Assembly (NCBI GenBank): GCA_002721675.1
Contig: PBLC01000009.1
Coordinates: 7,063 to 54,763, forward strand
Length of the DNA: 47,701 bases
Source of the DNA: Chloroflexota bacterium
GTDB lineage: Bacteria > Chloroflexota > Dehalococcoidia > Lucifugimonadales > Lucifugimonadaceae
Direction of reading: 5' to 3'
Shown piece after piece: positions 37,784 to 47,312 of this stretch (position 1 is the stretch's first letter; every line of letters starts with the position of its first letter). The notes below the pieces were generated by a model. That model was not told the origin of the DNA, ran no database searches, and saw only the letters and a list, made by a program, of their open reading frames with translations. Both the position numbers and the translations under genes were made by a program.

Positions 37784-38508
37784 TTTTTATTTTTTTTAAA
37801 TACTGGAATTGGTTTCATTTTATGTATATTAGGCTTTCTTATTTCATTATATTTTTTTATATTTTTACTTTTTGAATTTCTCATTGCATCTTCAAGTTCT
37901 TGATAAGTTAGTCCCTTTAATTGATCATAATCTGTTCTGCCATCTTCCCATAGTCCATCCGTAGGAGGAGCATCAATAATTTCTTGTAATATTCTTAGTT
38001 CTTTTCCAATTTCCCATACTTCAGTTTTCATGAGATCCGCTATAGGGGATATATCTACTCCTCCATCACCATATTTTGTAAAAAATCCAACACCAAAATC
38101 TTCTACTTTGTTTCCTGTGCCAACTACTAGCCCAGACTTAGATCCAGAAATTTGATGTAATGCCACCATCCTTAGTCTAGATTTAGAATTAGCAAATGAA
38201 TGCTCAGAATCATATTCTTTAGACATAAGATTATTAAATATTTCATAAACACTACTTAGGTCAATTATTTTATGATTTACATTTGAAAATTTATTAGTTA
38301 GCCAATTGCCGTGAGCTAAACTTAAATCATGTTGTGATGAAATTTGATTAATTGGCATTGAAATTGCATAAACTTCCATTCCAGTTTTAGCGCAAAGTGT
38401 GCTAACTACTGAACTGTCTATCCCCCCTGATATTCCAACCACAAGAGAGGATCTATTATTATCAATTGCATATTTTTTTATCCAATTTGTAATTTTGTTT
38501 ATAGTCAT
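37780..38508 (-). CDS. nadE: NH3-dependent NAD+ synthetase
   Basis: VVGISGGIDSSVVSTLCAKTG; GTGNKVEDFGVGFFTKYGDGGVDISPIADLMKTEVWEIGKEL; PPTDGLWEDGRTDYDQLG-type motif. Confidence 0.92.
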   Translation of the reverse strand: MTINKITNWIKKYAIDNNRSSLVVGISGGIDSSVVSTLCAKTGMEVYAISMPINQISSQHDLSLAHGNWLTNKFSNVNHKIIDLSSVYEIFNNLMSKEYDSEHSFANSKSRLRMVALHQISGSKSGLVVGTGNKVEDFGVGFFTKYGDGGVDISPIADLMKTEVWEIGKELRILQEIIDAPPTDGLWEDGRTDYDQLKGLTYQELEDAMRNSKSKNIKKYNEIRKPNIHKMKPIPVFKKNKK

Positions 38509-39975
38509 TTAATTAACTTGTAGAGTTCTTGAAAAACCTCTCACTCTGGGTAGTTTAGTTGACCCCATTAGCCATTGATCAATATTTCTAGCACATTCTC
38601 TTCCGCTAGCAATTGCACTAACAACTAATGATTGTCCGTGATTCATATCACCGCAAGCAAAATATTTACTTTTTGATGTCATCATATTCTGGTCAGTTTT
38701 TACATTTCCCAAATTATCAAGTTCCACGTCTAAAGATTGAACAAGACCTTTTTTTTGAGGATGCAAAAATCCCATCGCCAATAATACTAGATCTGCCTTG
38801 ACTGTAAATTCACTATCTGGAATCTCTTGTATTTCTGTTCTACCTTCCGAGTTTTTTATAAATTCTACTTTTACAGCATGAAGAGTTGTTACTTTTCCAT
38901 TTTTTCCAGATAATTTTTTTGTTAATACAGAATAATCTCTTTCACCTCCCTCTTCATGCGCTGAAGAAGTCCTCATAATTAAAGGCCATTCAGGCCAAGG
39001 ATTGTAAATCGATCTTGTCTCAGGTGGGGCACTCATGAGTTCAAGTTGTGTAACTGAACTTGCTCCTTGCCTATGTGAAGTCCCTAAGCAATCTGCTCCT
39101 GTATCTCCTCCTCCAAGAATTACAACATGTTTGTTAAGAGCATGTATTTTATCTTCTTCGCTGACCCCTTTGTGATAATTATTTTGTTGAGTTAAATATT
39201 CCATAGCAAAATGTATCCCATTTAGATCTCTACCCTCAACTTCTAAATTTCTAGGAATTGTTGATCCACCTGCAAGACAAATTGCATCAAAATTATTATT
39301 TAATTCATCTATTGGATAATCTTCTCCTACATTTATATTAGTTTTGAAATCTATCCCCTCCTTCTGCATTAAATCTATTCTTCTTTTTACAACCCATTTT
39401 TCTAATTTAAATTCAGGTATTCCTAATGTAAGCAAACCACCAATAACATTATCTCTTTCAAAAACTGTAACTTTGTGGCCAGCCCTATTTAATTGTTGAG
39501 CGGCAGCTAATCCTGAAGGCCCAGATCCGATAACAGCAATTTTTTTATTTGTTCTGATATCAGGAGGCATAGGTTTTATCCAGCCTTCTGAAAAGGCTTT
39601 TTCGACTATAGTTTTCTCTATGAATTCAATTGCTACAGGTTCTGAGTTTATATTTAGTGTGCAAGAAGCTTCGCAAGGAGCGGGACAAATTCTGCCAGTA
39701 AATTCTGGAAAATTATTAGTTGCATGCAGTTGAGATATAGCTTTTTTCCAATCCCCTTTTGAAACTAAATTGTTCCAATCTGGAATTAAATTACCTAAAG
39801 GACATCCATTATTACAAAAGGGTACGCCGCAGTCCATGCATCTAGACGCTTGCTGGTTTACTTCTCTCTCAGTCCACGGAAAGTAAATCTCTTTCCAGTC
39901 TTTTACCCTTTCTTTAACCCCTCTCCTTTTGAAGTTTTTTCTTTTGAATTCTTTAAATCCTGTAATTTTTGTCAT
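38509..39975 (-). CDS. gltD: Glutamate synthase small subunit
   Basis: RCMDCGVPFCNNGCPLGNLIPDWNNLV; GRICPAPCEASCTL; IAVIGSGPSGLAAAQQLNRAGHKVTVFER; VVILGGGDTGADCLGT. Confidence 0.95.
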   Translation of the reverse strand: MTKITGFKEFKRKNFKRRGVKERVKDWKEIYFPWTEREVNQQASRCMDCGVPFCNNGCPLGNLIPDWNNLVSKGDWKKAISQLHATNNFPEFTGRICPAPCEASCTLNINSEPVAIEFIEKTIVEKAFSEGWIKPMPPDIRTNKKIAVIGSGPSGLAAAQQLNRAGHKVTVFERDNVIGGLLTLGIPEFKLEKWVVKRRIDLMQKEGIDFKTNINVGEDYPIDELNNNFDAICLAGGSTIPRNLEVEGRDLNGIHFAMEYLTQQNNYHKGVSEEDKIHALNKHVVILGGGDTGADCLGTSHRQGASSVTQLELMSAPPETRSIYNPWPEWPLIMRTSSAHEEGGERDYSVLTKKLSGKNGKVTTLHAVKVEFIKNSEGRTEIQEIPDSEFTVKADLVLLAMGFLHPQKKGLVQSLDVELDNLGNVKTDQNMMTSKSKYFACGDMNHGQSLVVSAIASGRECARNIDQWLMGSTKLPRVRGFSRTLQVN

Positions 39976-39976
39976 A

Positions 39977-42900
39977 TTAATTTATGTATACTTCGTGTTT
40001 TCTATTTAATTTAAGTAGAGCTTTTTCATAGTCTCTTGGGACAACCTTTTTGAATTTTAAAACATAATTTTCCCAATCAGTTAGCATTCTTTTTCCTAAA
40101 GAACTATCAGTTTCTTCAATATGTTTATTAACGATTTTAATCAATATTTTATCATCTTCTGATCCTGTAGATATTTGCTTTAAGTCACATAATTCAGAAT
40201 TAAATTTGCCCTCAAATTTTTTCTCTCCGTCGAATACGTAAGCTATTCCGCCGCTCATTCCCGCTCCAAAATTCCTCCCTGTTTCTCCAAGTATTACTAC
40301 TGTCCCCCCTGTCATATACTCGCAGCCATGATCACCTATTCCTTCTACCACTGCTAATGCAGAACTATTTCTTACGCAGAATCTTTCTCCTGCTAAACCT
40401 GCTATGTATGCTTGACCACCTGTAGCACCATATAAAGCTACATTTCCGATAATAATATTTTTTTCAGCTTCAAAAGTTGATTTTTTATTAGGAAAAATAG
40501 TTAACTTGCCGCCTGATAACCCTTTGCCAAAATAGTCATTAGCGTCACCTTCTAATGTAAAATTAAGCCCTTTGCAAGCAAAAGCCCCAAAACTTTGCCC
40601 AGCACTACCAGAAAAATTCAAATTAATTGTGCCTTCAGGTAATCCTGATTCTCCATGAATTTTTGTTATTTCTGAACTCAATATTGACCCAACTGTTCTG
40701 TTGTAATTATTAATTTTTTCTTTAATAAATATTTTTTTATTCTTACTTATAGAATCTTCTATTTTTCCTAATATTTTGAAATCTAAAGCCTTATCAAGGC
40801 CATGATCTTGTTCTTGGGAAGCAAAAGAATTATCGCCATCTAGTACTGATGGTTTTGCCAACAGTACATCTAAATCTAATTTCGCATCTTGCATACTATT
40901 TGCCCTTATTGAACTCTTTAGTTTGTCAGTTCTTCCAACCATTTCATCTATTTTTCTGAAACCAAGCATTGCCATATAGTTTCTTAAAGATTCAGCAAGA
41001 AACATGAAATAATTTACTACTGCCTCAGGAGTTCCTTGAAATAATTTCGTTAATTCTGGATCTTGAGTTGCAACGCCTACTGAACATGTATTTAAGTGGC
41101 ACTTTCTAAGCATAATACAGCCCATAACAATCAATCCAGCAGTTGCTATTCCCCATTCTTCAGCACCCAATAATGTAGCTATGGCAACATCTCTTCCAGT
41201 TTTCATTTGTCCGTCAGTCTGAACAACTATTCTTCCTCTCAATCCATTTGATACAAGTACCTGATTTGTTTCAGCTAATCCCAACTCCCAAGGAAGACCA
41301 GCATGCCTTATAGATCCAAGAGGGGCTGCACCAGTGCCACCACTCATTCCAGAAATTAGAACAACATCTCCTTTAGCTTTTGCTACACCAGCAGCTATAA
41401 TTCCTACCCCAGCTTCAGAGACTAATTTCACATGTATTCTTGCATGCCTATTTATATTTTTTAGGTCGTGAATAAGCTGCGCTAGATCCTCAATTGAATA
41501 AATGTCATGATGGGGAGGTGGTGATATCAATTCAACACCGGGAGTAGTTTTTCTTATGGATCCAATATATTCAGAAATTTTACTCCCTGGAATTTGCCCA
41601 CCTTCTCCAGGCTTGGCACCCTGAGCCATTTTTATTTGTAAGTCTGTGGAATTCACAAGATAATTAGCAGTAACCCCAAATCTTCCAGAAGCTACTTGTT
41701 TTGTCCTGCTGTTCTTTTCTGAGTTAAATCTTTTTGAATCCTCACCACCTTCTCCAGTGTTACTTCTCGCCCCAATTCTATTCATAGCAACCGCAAGGGT
41801 TTCATGAGCTTCCTTGCTTATTGAACCTAAGGATATAGCTCCTGTAGCAAACCTTTTGACAATATTTAAAGCCGATTCTACCTCTTCAATAGGAATAGAA
41901 TCTTTTTCTGAATAATTAAAGTCTAGCAATCCTCTTAGGGTGTACGCCTCCTCTGTTTCATTATCGGCAATTTTTTCGAATTCATTGAATTTTTCTTGAT
42001 CATTTGTTGCAGTAGAATGTTGCAGTAGAGAAATAGTAGTTGGGTTCCACATGTGAGATTCCCCTGTACCTCTCCACAAATATAGACCGCCAAGATCAAG
42101 TTCTAACTCTTCAGGAATTTTTGATTCTTTGAAGGCACCTATGTAATTTTGAATCATATCCTTTTTTATTCTCTCTTCATCTATTCCGCCAAGTTTATTA
42201 GGTGTCCATGTAAAATAGTTTTCAACAAATTCTTTAGACAGCCCGAGAGATTCAAAAATTTGAGCTCCTTGATATCCTTGTAGAGTAGAAATACCCATTT
42301 TGGACATAACTTTCAGTAGGCCATATTCAGAAGATTTTAGATATTTATTTACAGCTTCTAAATTATTTTCAGAGTTATTTAATACTGTTTCAATTGCAAG
42401 ATATGGATTTATGGCTGATGCCCCATACCCAAATAATGTAGAAAAATGGTGAACTTCGCGTGGCTCACCAGATTCTACAATTAAATCAACCGAAGATCTT
42501 AATCCATCTCTTATTAAATAATGATGAACCGCCGATAATGCTAGTAGGCTTGGAATTGGAATGTATCCTTGCTTAAGCCCTCTATCAGATAGTATTAAAA
42601 TATTAAACCCATCATCTATTGCTTTCTTGCATTCAATTCTTAGTTTTTCAATTGATTCTATTAAGTCAAAGTTATTTTTATTATCTAACTTTATTAATGT
42701 TGATATTGTTTTTACGCTAATATCGTTGTGTTTTATTTTTTTTATAGCTGCAATTTTCTCATTGCTTAGAAGAGGATTATCAATAAATAAGATTGAACTT
42801 TGTTTTTCAGATTCTTCTAAGATATTGAATCTTTTTCCTGCAGGTACTGAGATTTGAGTTACGAGTTTTTCTCTAATAGCATCCAAGGGCGGATTAGAAA

Positions 42901-44500
42901 CTTGAGCAAACATTTGCTTAAAATATGTAAATACATTTTGAGGTCTTTTTGAAAGAATTGGTATTGGGGTATCGCTTCCCATTGAGCCTACAGGATCCTT
43001 AGAAGATTTTGACATTGGGTCAATTAATATTTCTAAATCTTCTTGAGAATAACCAAAAACTTGTTGATATTTAATTATTGGCATATCAAGTTTTTCAGAT
43101 TTTTGGTCTAATAAATTTTTAGTATCAAGGCTGTTATTGTCTAACCATTTTGTGTAGGGGTTTAAACCCGCTAAGGATTTTTTTATTTCTTCGTCTTCAA
43201 TTATCTTCCCTTGCTCAAAATCAATTAAAAACATTCTTCCAGGTCTCAATCTTTCTCTGTATTCAATTTCACTTTCGTTAATATCAATAAGTCCAGTCTC
43301 AGACCCCATTATTAACGTTCCATCTTTAGTAACTGTATATCTAAATGGCCTTAATCCATTTCTATCAAGTACGGCACCTACTTTTTTACCATCAGTGCAA
43401 ACTATTAAAGCAGGGCCATCCCAAGGCTCCATTAGAATACTATGAAATTTATAGAAATCTTTTAGATCTTTGTTCATTGATTCGTGACCATCCCAAGATT
43501 CAGGGATCATCATCGCCATTGCATGTTCCAGATCTCTTCCCCCAAGAGTTAACAGTTCCAGGACATTATCAAATGATGCAGTGTCACTATCGTTTGGTTT
43601 GCAAATAGGGAATAGATCATCCATATCATCACCGAATAATTTACTTGAAATTAGAGGCTCCCTGGCTATCATCCAATTTCTGTTCCCTTTTAAAGTGTTA
43701 ATTTCACCATTATGAGCTACAAATCTATATGGGTGAGCTAATTTCCAGTCTCCTAATGTATTAGTGCTAAATCTTGAGTGAACTAATCCAAAACTACTCT
43801 CCATTTTCTTGTTTTTAAGGTCCAAATAAAATTCTGGCACTTGTTCAGATGTTAATAAACCTTTGTAGATAATTTTGTGAGCTGAAAGGCTACATGCATA
43901 GATTTTTTCAATTTCATCATTGTCAAATTCTTCATTAACTATATATTCAAATTTTTTTCTGATAATAAATAGTTTTTGTTCAAAATTATCTATGTCTTTA
44001 TTATTATTTTTACCTATAAAAACTTGAATAATATTCGGCATCACTTCTTTTGAAAGTTTTCCAATTTTTTTTGAATTTACTGGAACGTCTCTCCAGCCAA
44101 TAACTTGCAATCCTTGATCTTCTGAACATTTCTCAATAATTTTTTTGACATTTTCTGTTGATTTTTTACTACTACCAGCAAAAATAATTCCAGTCCCATA
44201 TTTATCCTTTTCAATATTAAATCCAAGATTAGAAGTTTCTTCAGAAAAGAAATCGTGAGGAATTTGTATTAATATTCCTGCTCCATCTCCAGTGTCAGGG
44301 TCGGCTCCAGATGCTCCCCTATGCTCAAGATTACTCAATGCCGTCAAGCTTTTCTTGATTATTTCATGACTTTTTATACCTTTTATATTGGCCACTAGCC
44401 CTACCCCACATGCATCACGCTCAAAAGTAGGGTCATAAGAACCCTTATCTTTAAGCATTTTAAAATTTTCTTTTATTTTTTTACTGTTAATATTTTTCAT
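39977..44500 (-). CDS. gltB: Glutamate synthase large subunit
   Basis: DACGVGLVANIKG; NLEHRGASGADPDTGDGAGILIQIPH; HSRFSTNTLGDWKLAHPYRFVAHNGEINTLKGN; QMAQGAKPGEGGQIPG-type; GMSGGTGAAPLGSIRHAGLPWELGLAE. Confidence 0.97.
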   Translation of the reverse strand: MKNINSKKIKENFKMLKDKGSYDPTFERDACGVGLVANIKGIKSHEIIKKSLTALSNLEHRGASGADPDTGDGAGILIQIPHDFFSEETSNLGFNIEKDKYGTGIIFAGSSKKSTENVKKIIEKCSEDQGLQVIGWRDVPVNSKKIGKLSKEVMPNIIQVFIGKNNNKDIDNFEQKLFIIRKKFEYIVNEEFDNDEIEKIYACSLSAHKIIYKGLLTSEQVPEFYLDLKNKKMESSFGLVHSRFSTNTLGDWKLAHPYRFVAHNGEINTLKGNRNWMIAREPLISSKLFGDDMDDLFPICKPNDSDTASFDNVLELLTLGGRDLEHAMAMMIPESWDGHESMNKDLKDFYKFHSILMEPWDGPALIVCTDGKKVGAVLDRNGLRPFRYTVTKDGTLIMGSETGLIDINESEIEYRERLRPGRMFLIDFEQGKIIEDEEIKKSLAGLNPYTKWLDNNSLDTKNLLDQKSEKLDMPIIKYQQVFGYSQEDLEILIDPMSKSSKDPVGSMGSDTPIPILSKRPQNVFTYFKQMFAQVSNPPLDAIREKLVTQISVPAGKRFNILEESEKQSSILFIDNPLLSNEKIAAIKKIKHNDISVKTISTLIKLDNKNNFDLIESIEKLRIECKKAIDDGFNILILSDRGLKQGYIPIPSLLALSAVHHYLIRDGLRSSVDLIVESGEPREVHHFSTLFGYGASAINPYLAIETVLNNSENNLEAVNKYLKSSEYGLLKVMSKMGISTLQGYQGAQIFESLGLSKEFVENYFTWTPNKLGGIDEERIKKDMIQNYIGAFKESKIPEELELDLGGLYLWRGTGESHMWNPTTISLLQHSTATNDQEKFNEFEKIADNETEEAYTLRGLLDFNYSEKDSIPIEEVESALNIVKRFATGAISLGSISKEAHETLAVAMNRIGARSNTGEGGEDSKRFNSEKNSRTKQVASGRFGVTANYLVNSTDLQIKMAQGAKPGEGGQIPGSKISEYIGSIRKTTPGVELISPPPHHDIYSIEDLAQLIHDLKNINRHARIHVKLVSEAGVGIIAAGVAKAKGDVVLISGMSGGTGAAPLGSIRHAGLPWELGLAETNQVLVSNGLRGRIVVQTDGQMKTGRDVAIATLLGAEEWGIATAGLIVMGCIMLRKCHLNTCSVGVATQDPELTKLFQGTPEAVVNYFMFLAESLRNYMAMLGFRKIDEMVGRTDKLKSSIRANSMQDAKLDLDVLLAKPSVLDGDNSFASQEQDHGLDKALDFKILGKIEDSISKNKKIFIKEKINNYNRTVGSILSSEITKIHGESGLPEGTINLNFSGSAGQSFGAFACKGLNFTLEGDANDYFGKGLSGGKLTIFPNKKSTFEAEKNIIIGNVALYGATGGQAYIAGLAGERFCVRNSSALAVVEGIGDHGCEYMTGGTVVILGETGRNFGAGMSGGIAYVFDGEKKFEGKFNSELCDLKQISTGSEDDKILIKIVNKHIEETDSSLGKRMLTDWENYVLKFKKVVPRDYEKALLKLNRKHEVYIN

Positions 44501-44559
44501 AATTAATAATCATAAAAATTAATGGAAAGACAAATTATACTACGAATATCTGTATAAAC

Positions 44560-45915
44560 CTATAAATTTAAGAAGTTTTTTAATTCAAAATTTGATACTG
44601 TTTTTAGATATTCTGCCCACTCTCTTTTCTTCCCTTTCAGGAAAACGGAATAAGCTTCTTCACCTAAGGCATTTTTTAGGATTGAGCCTTTTTCAGCATT
44701 TTTAATAGAAGTGCCTAAGTCTTGGGCTAACTTTTTTGTATCTTCAAACTCATTTAAGTCTTCTGGTGATAAAGTTGAAAAAGATTCTTCCATTGCAGGT
44801 TCAAGTTTATAATTATTTTGCATCCCCTCGAGCCCAGCAGTAATTATTGCAGCAAAACTTAAGTATGGATTGCATGCGGGGTCAGGTAATCTGAACTCAA
44901 TTCTTGAGGAAATATCACCTATTTTTCTTATTTCAGGAATTGTAATTAGATTGCCATAATCAGTATTTTTTGACCAACAGCGATATGAAGGAGCTTCGTT
45001 CATAGATGCTATTCTTTTGTAAGAATTTACCCATTGGTTTGTTGCTAACATAAATTCATTAACATGTTTTAATAATCCAGCAGTAAAGTTTTCGCCTTGT
45101 TTTGACACGCCAGACTTTGATTTTTTTTCATGAGCAAATAAGTTCTTTTCACCTTCAAATAATGATATATGCAGATGCATTCCATTTCCTTCATACTCCT
45201 CAAAAGGCTTAGGCATGAATGTGGCGAAAACATTTTCACTATTCGCGACTTCTTTGACTAGCAATTTAAAAGTTTGTATGTTGTCAGCTATAGTTAACGA
45301 ATCGTTGTATCTTAAACTAATTTCTTGTTGGCCAGGTGATACTTCGTGATGAAATTTTTGAATTGGAATACCTATTTTTTCGAGGCCAATTACTGTCTTT
45401 CTTCTTAAGTCGGATCCTAAATCGCTGTGAATACCAACTTGGTCAAAATATGTTTTTTCATCTATTGGCTTCATATTTTCTGAATCCTCAAGATAAAAAT
45501 ATTCTATCTCAGGAGCTACATAGAAATTTAAACCTTTTTCCTTGAGTTCATTTAACTTTTTTTTCAATATAAATCTGCTATCTAAAGCGGAGGGAGTGCC
45601 ATCTTTGTTGATAATTTCACATGTAATCTTTGCTACGGAATTTTCTTCTGGTCTCCATGGTAGTATTTCAAAAGTTGTAGGGTCTGGCATTGCTATCATT
45701 TCACTCTCTTGAAATCTTTCTGAGCCAAATATTGATGCTCCGTCGAAACTAGCCCCTTCATTAAGAACTTTTTCTAGTTCATCAATTGTAATGCCAAATC
45801 CTTTTACGCTCCCAAAAATGTCAGTGAACCAAAGCCTAATGAATTTAACATTATTGTCAGTAGCCTTGGTTAGTACGTAACTTATTTGGTTTTCTTTATT
45901 TTCTTTAGTAGTCAT
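44560..45915 (-). CDS. glnA: Type I glutamine synthetase
   Basis: FIRLWFTDIFGSVKGFGI; GASFDGASIFGSERFQESEMIAMPDP; EYEGNGMHLHISLFEG; NEAPSYRCWS; RIEFRLPDPACNPYLSFAAIITAGLEGMQN. Confidence 0.95.
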   Translation of the reverse strand: MTTKENKENQISYVLTKATDNNVKFIRLWFTDIFGSVKGFGITIDELEKVLNEGASFDGASIFGSERFQESEMIAMPDPTTFEILPWRPEENSVAKITCEIINKDGTPSALDSRFILKKKLNELKEKGLNFYVAPEIEYFYLEDSENMKPIDEKTYFDQVGIHSDLGSDLRRKTVIGLEKIGIPIQKFHHEVSPGQQEISLRYNDSLTIADNIQTFKLLVKEVANSENVFATFMPKPFEEYEGNGMHLHISLFEGEKNLFAHEKKSKSGVSKQGENFTAGLLKHVNEFMLATNQWVNSYKRIASMNEAPSYRCWSKNTDYGNLITIPEIRKIGDISSRIEFRLPDPACNPYLSFAAIITAGLEGMQNNYKLEPAMEESFSTLSPEDLNEFEDTKKLAQDLGTSIKNAEKGSILKNALGEEAYSVFLKGKKREWAEYLKTVSNFELKNFLNL

Positions 45916-45929
45916 ATCACATTCATAAT

Positions 45930-46622
45930 TTATATATTTTTTGCTTTAACAGATTTGAACCGATATCCCACATTCCAAACTGTTTCAATGAAATTATACC
46001 TAATATCATTTATTTTGCTTCTTAATCTTCTTACATGTACGTCGACTGTTCGAGTTCCTCCATAATAGTCGTATTCCCAAACACTATGAAGAAGTGATTC
46101 TCTTGAAAATACTCGCCCTGGTTTTGCGGCTAAATATCTTAGCAGTTCATATTCTTTAAAAGTTAAATCAATCTTTTCGCCTTCTAAGGTTACTTCGTAA
46201 CTTTCTTGATCTATTGTTAGTGGACCTATAATTATTAATTGTCTGTTTTCATGACCTGATTTACCAGTAATATTAATCAATCTAAGAAATATCTCATTAA
46301 CATCATGAGGAGGTAAACAAAAATCAAAAAAAGGCCTTGAGAAATTAGTTATTAGAAGATCCATATCTTTTAATGGCATTAATGCAATAACTCTTCTTTC
46401 TAATTTTTCAGCTTTTTTTAGATTTTCTTTGAAAAGATCTAGGTTCAAGTCTTCGCCAGATATAATATAAGATTCATCATTTTTGCCTTCTTCAGAATCT
46501 AATTCACCTATATTATTTTTGGAAACTATAGTGAAATCAGAATTTTTGAGTTTTAAGTATAATTCCTCCTCTTTAACCTTACTTAAACCAACAATATTTA
46601 CTGTTCTTTTTTCTGTCGTCAT
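45930..46622 (-). CDS. Orphan OmpR/PhoB-type winged-helix regulator with degenerate receiver; GlnR-like
   Basis: LTFKEYELLRYLAAKPGRVFSRESLLHSVWEYDYYGGTRTVDVHVRRLRSKINDIRYNFIETVWNVGYRF; N-terminal half lacks the canonical DD...D...K receiver residues. Confidence 0.85.
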   Translation of the reverse strand: MTTEKRTVNIVGLSKVKEEELYLKLKNSDFTIVSKNNIGELDSEEGKNDESYIISGEDLNLDLFKENLKKAEKLERRVIALMPLKDMDLLITNFSRPFFDFCLPPHDVNEIFLRLINITGKSGHENRQLIIIGPLTIDQESYEVTLEGEKIDLTFKEYELLRYLAAKPGRVFSRESLLHSVWEYDYYGGTRTVDVHVRRLRSKINDIRYNFIETVWNVGYRFKSVKAKNI

Positions 46623-46758
46623 TTTTGTTATTTATACTCTTAATTTTCAACAATAGGGATATTATAGTATGCCAAGATGAATGTTTTTACTATAGTGATG
46701 TAATTTCTAAATCCTTATTTTCTTATCAATAAAATCAAAAAAAAACATAAAAAAGTCG

Positions 46759-46787
46759 TTGACGATAACTTCATTCAAATATATACT
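46759..46787 (+). promoter_or_regulatory. Sigma70-like promoter for rpsL operon
   Basis: TTGACG (46759-46764), 17-bp spacer, TATACT (46782-46787), 80 bp upstream of rpsL ATG. Confidence 0.7.
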
Positions 46788-46866
46788 CGCTCATTGCGGT
46801 TGAATTTTAGTTTGAAATTCTTATGGATTTTTAACTTGACGCTCAGTATAAAGAGAAAAATATAAA

Positions 46867-47286
46867 ATGCCTACTATAAACCAGTTAGTTAGAAAGCCTA
46901 GAAGGACTCCTTCAAAGAAGTCCAATACACCTGCGTTAGGATTTAACTATAATTCTTTAGAAAATAGGCTCAATACTAAGACTAATAGCCCTCAGAAAAG
47001 AGGGGTGTGTCTTCAAGTAAGAACAGTTACTCCAAAAAAACCTAATTCAGCATTAAGAAAAGTTGCAAGGGTTAGATTAACTAATGGAATGGAAGTTACT
47101 GCTTATATACCTGGAGAAGGTCATAATCTCCAAGAGCACTCAGTCGTACTTTTAAGAGGAGGCAGAGTCCCAGATCTTCCCGGAGTTAGATATCATATTG
47201 TCAGAGGATCTTTAGATACTGAAGGAGTCCAAAATAGGTCACAAGGTCGAAGTAAGTATGGAACCGCCAAACCTTCTGGTAAATAA
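46867..47286 (+). CDS. rpsL: 30S ribosomal protein S12
   Basis: [24 protein letters not shown]...[73 protein letters not shown]. Confidence 0.96.
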   Translation: MPTINQLVRKPRRTPSKKSNTPALGFNYNSLENRLNTKTNSPQKRGVCLQVRTVTPKKPNSALRKVARVRLTNGMEVTAYIPGEGHNLQEHSVVLLRGGRVPDLPGVRYHIVRGSLDTEGVQNRSQGRSKYGTAKPSGK

Positions 47287-47312
47287 ATAAATGAAAGGTG
47301 CGCTAAAATAAA

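Noticed and set aside
46623-46758. tRNA or structured RNA in the larger intergenic regions (6959-7180, 22280-22436, 46623-46866)
   Set aside because: No cloverleaf, GTTC-loop or CCA-like pattern and no riboswitch signature seen by eye; a cmscan run would be needed for a firm exclusion.
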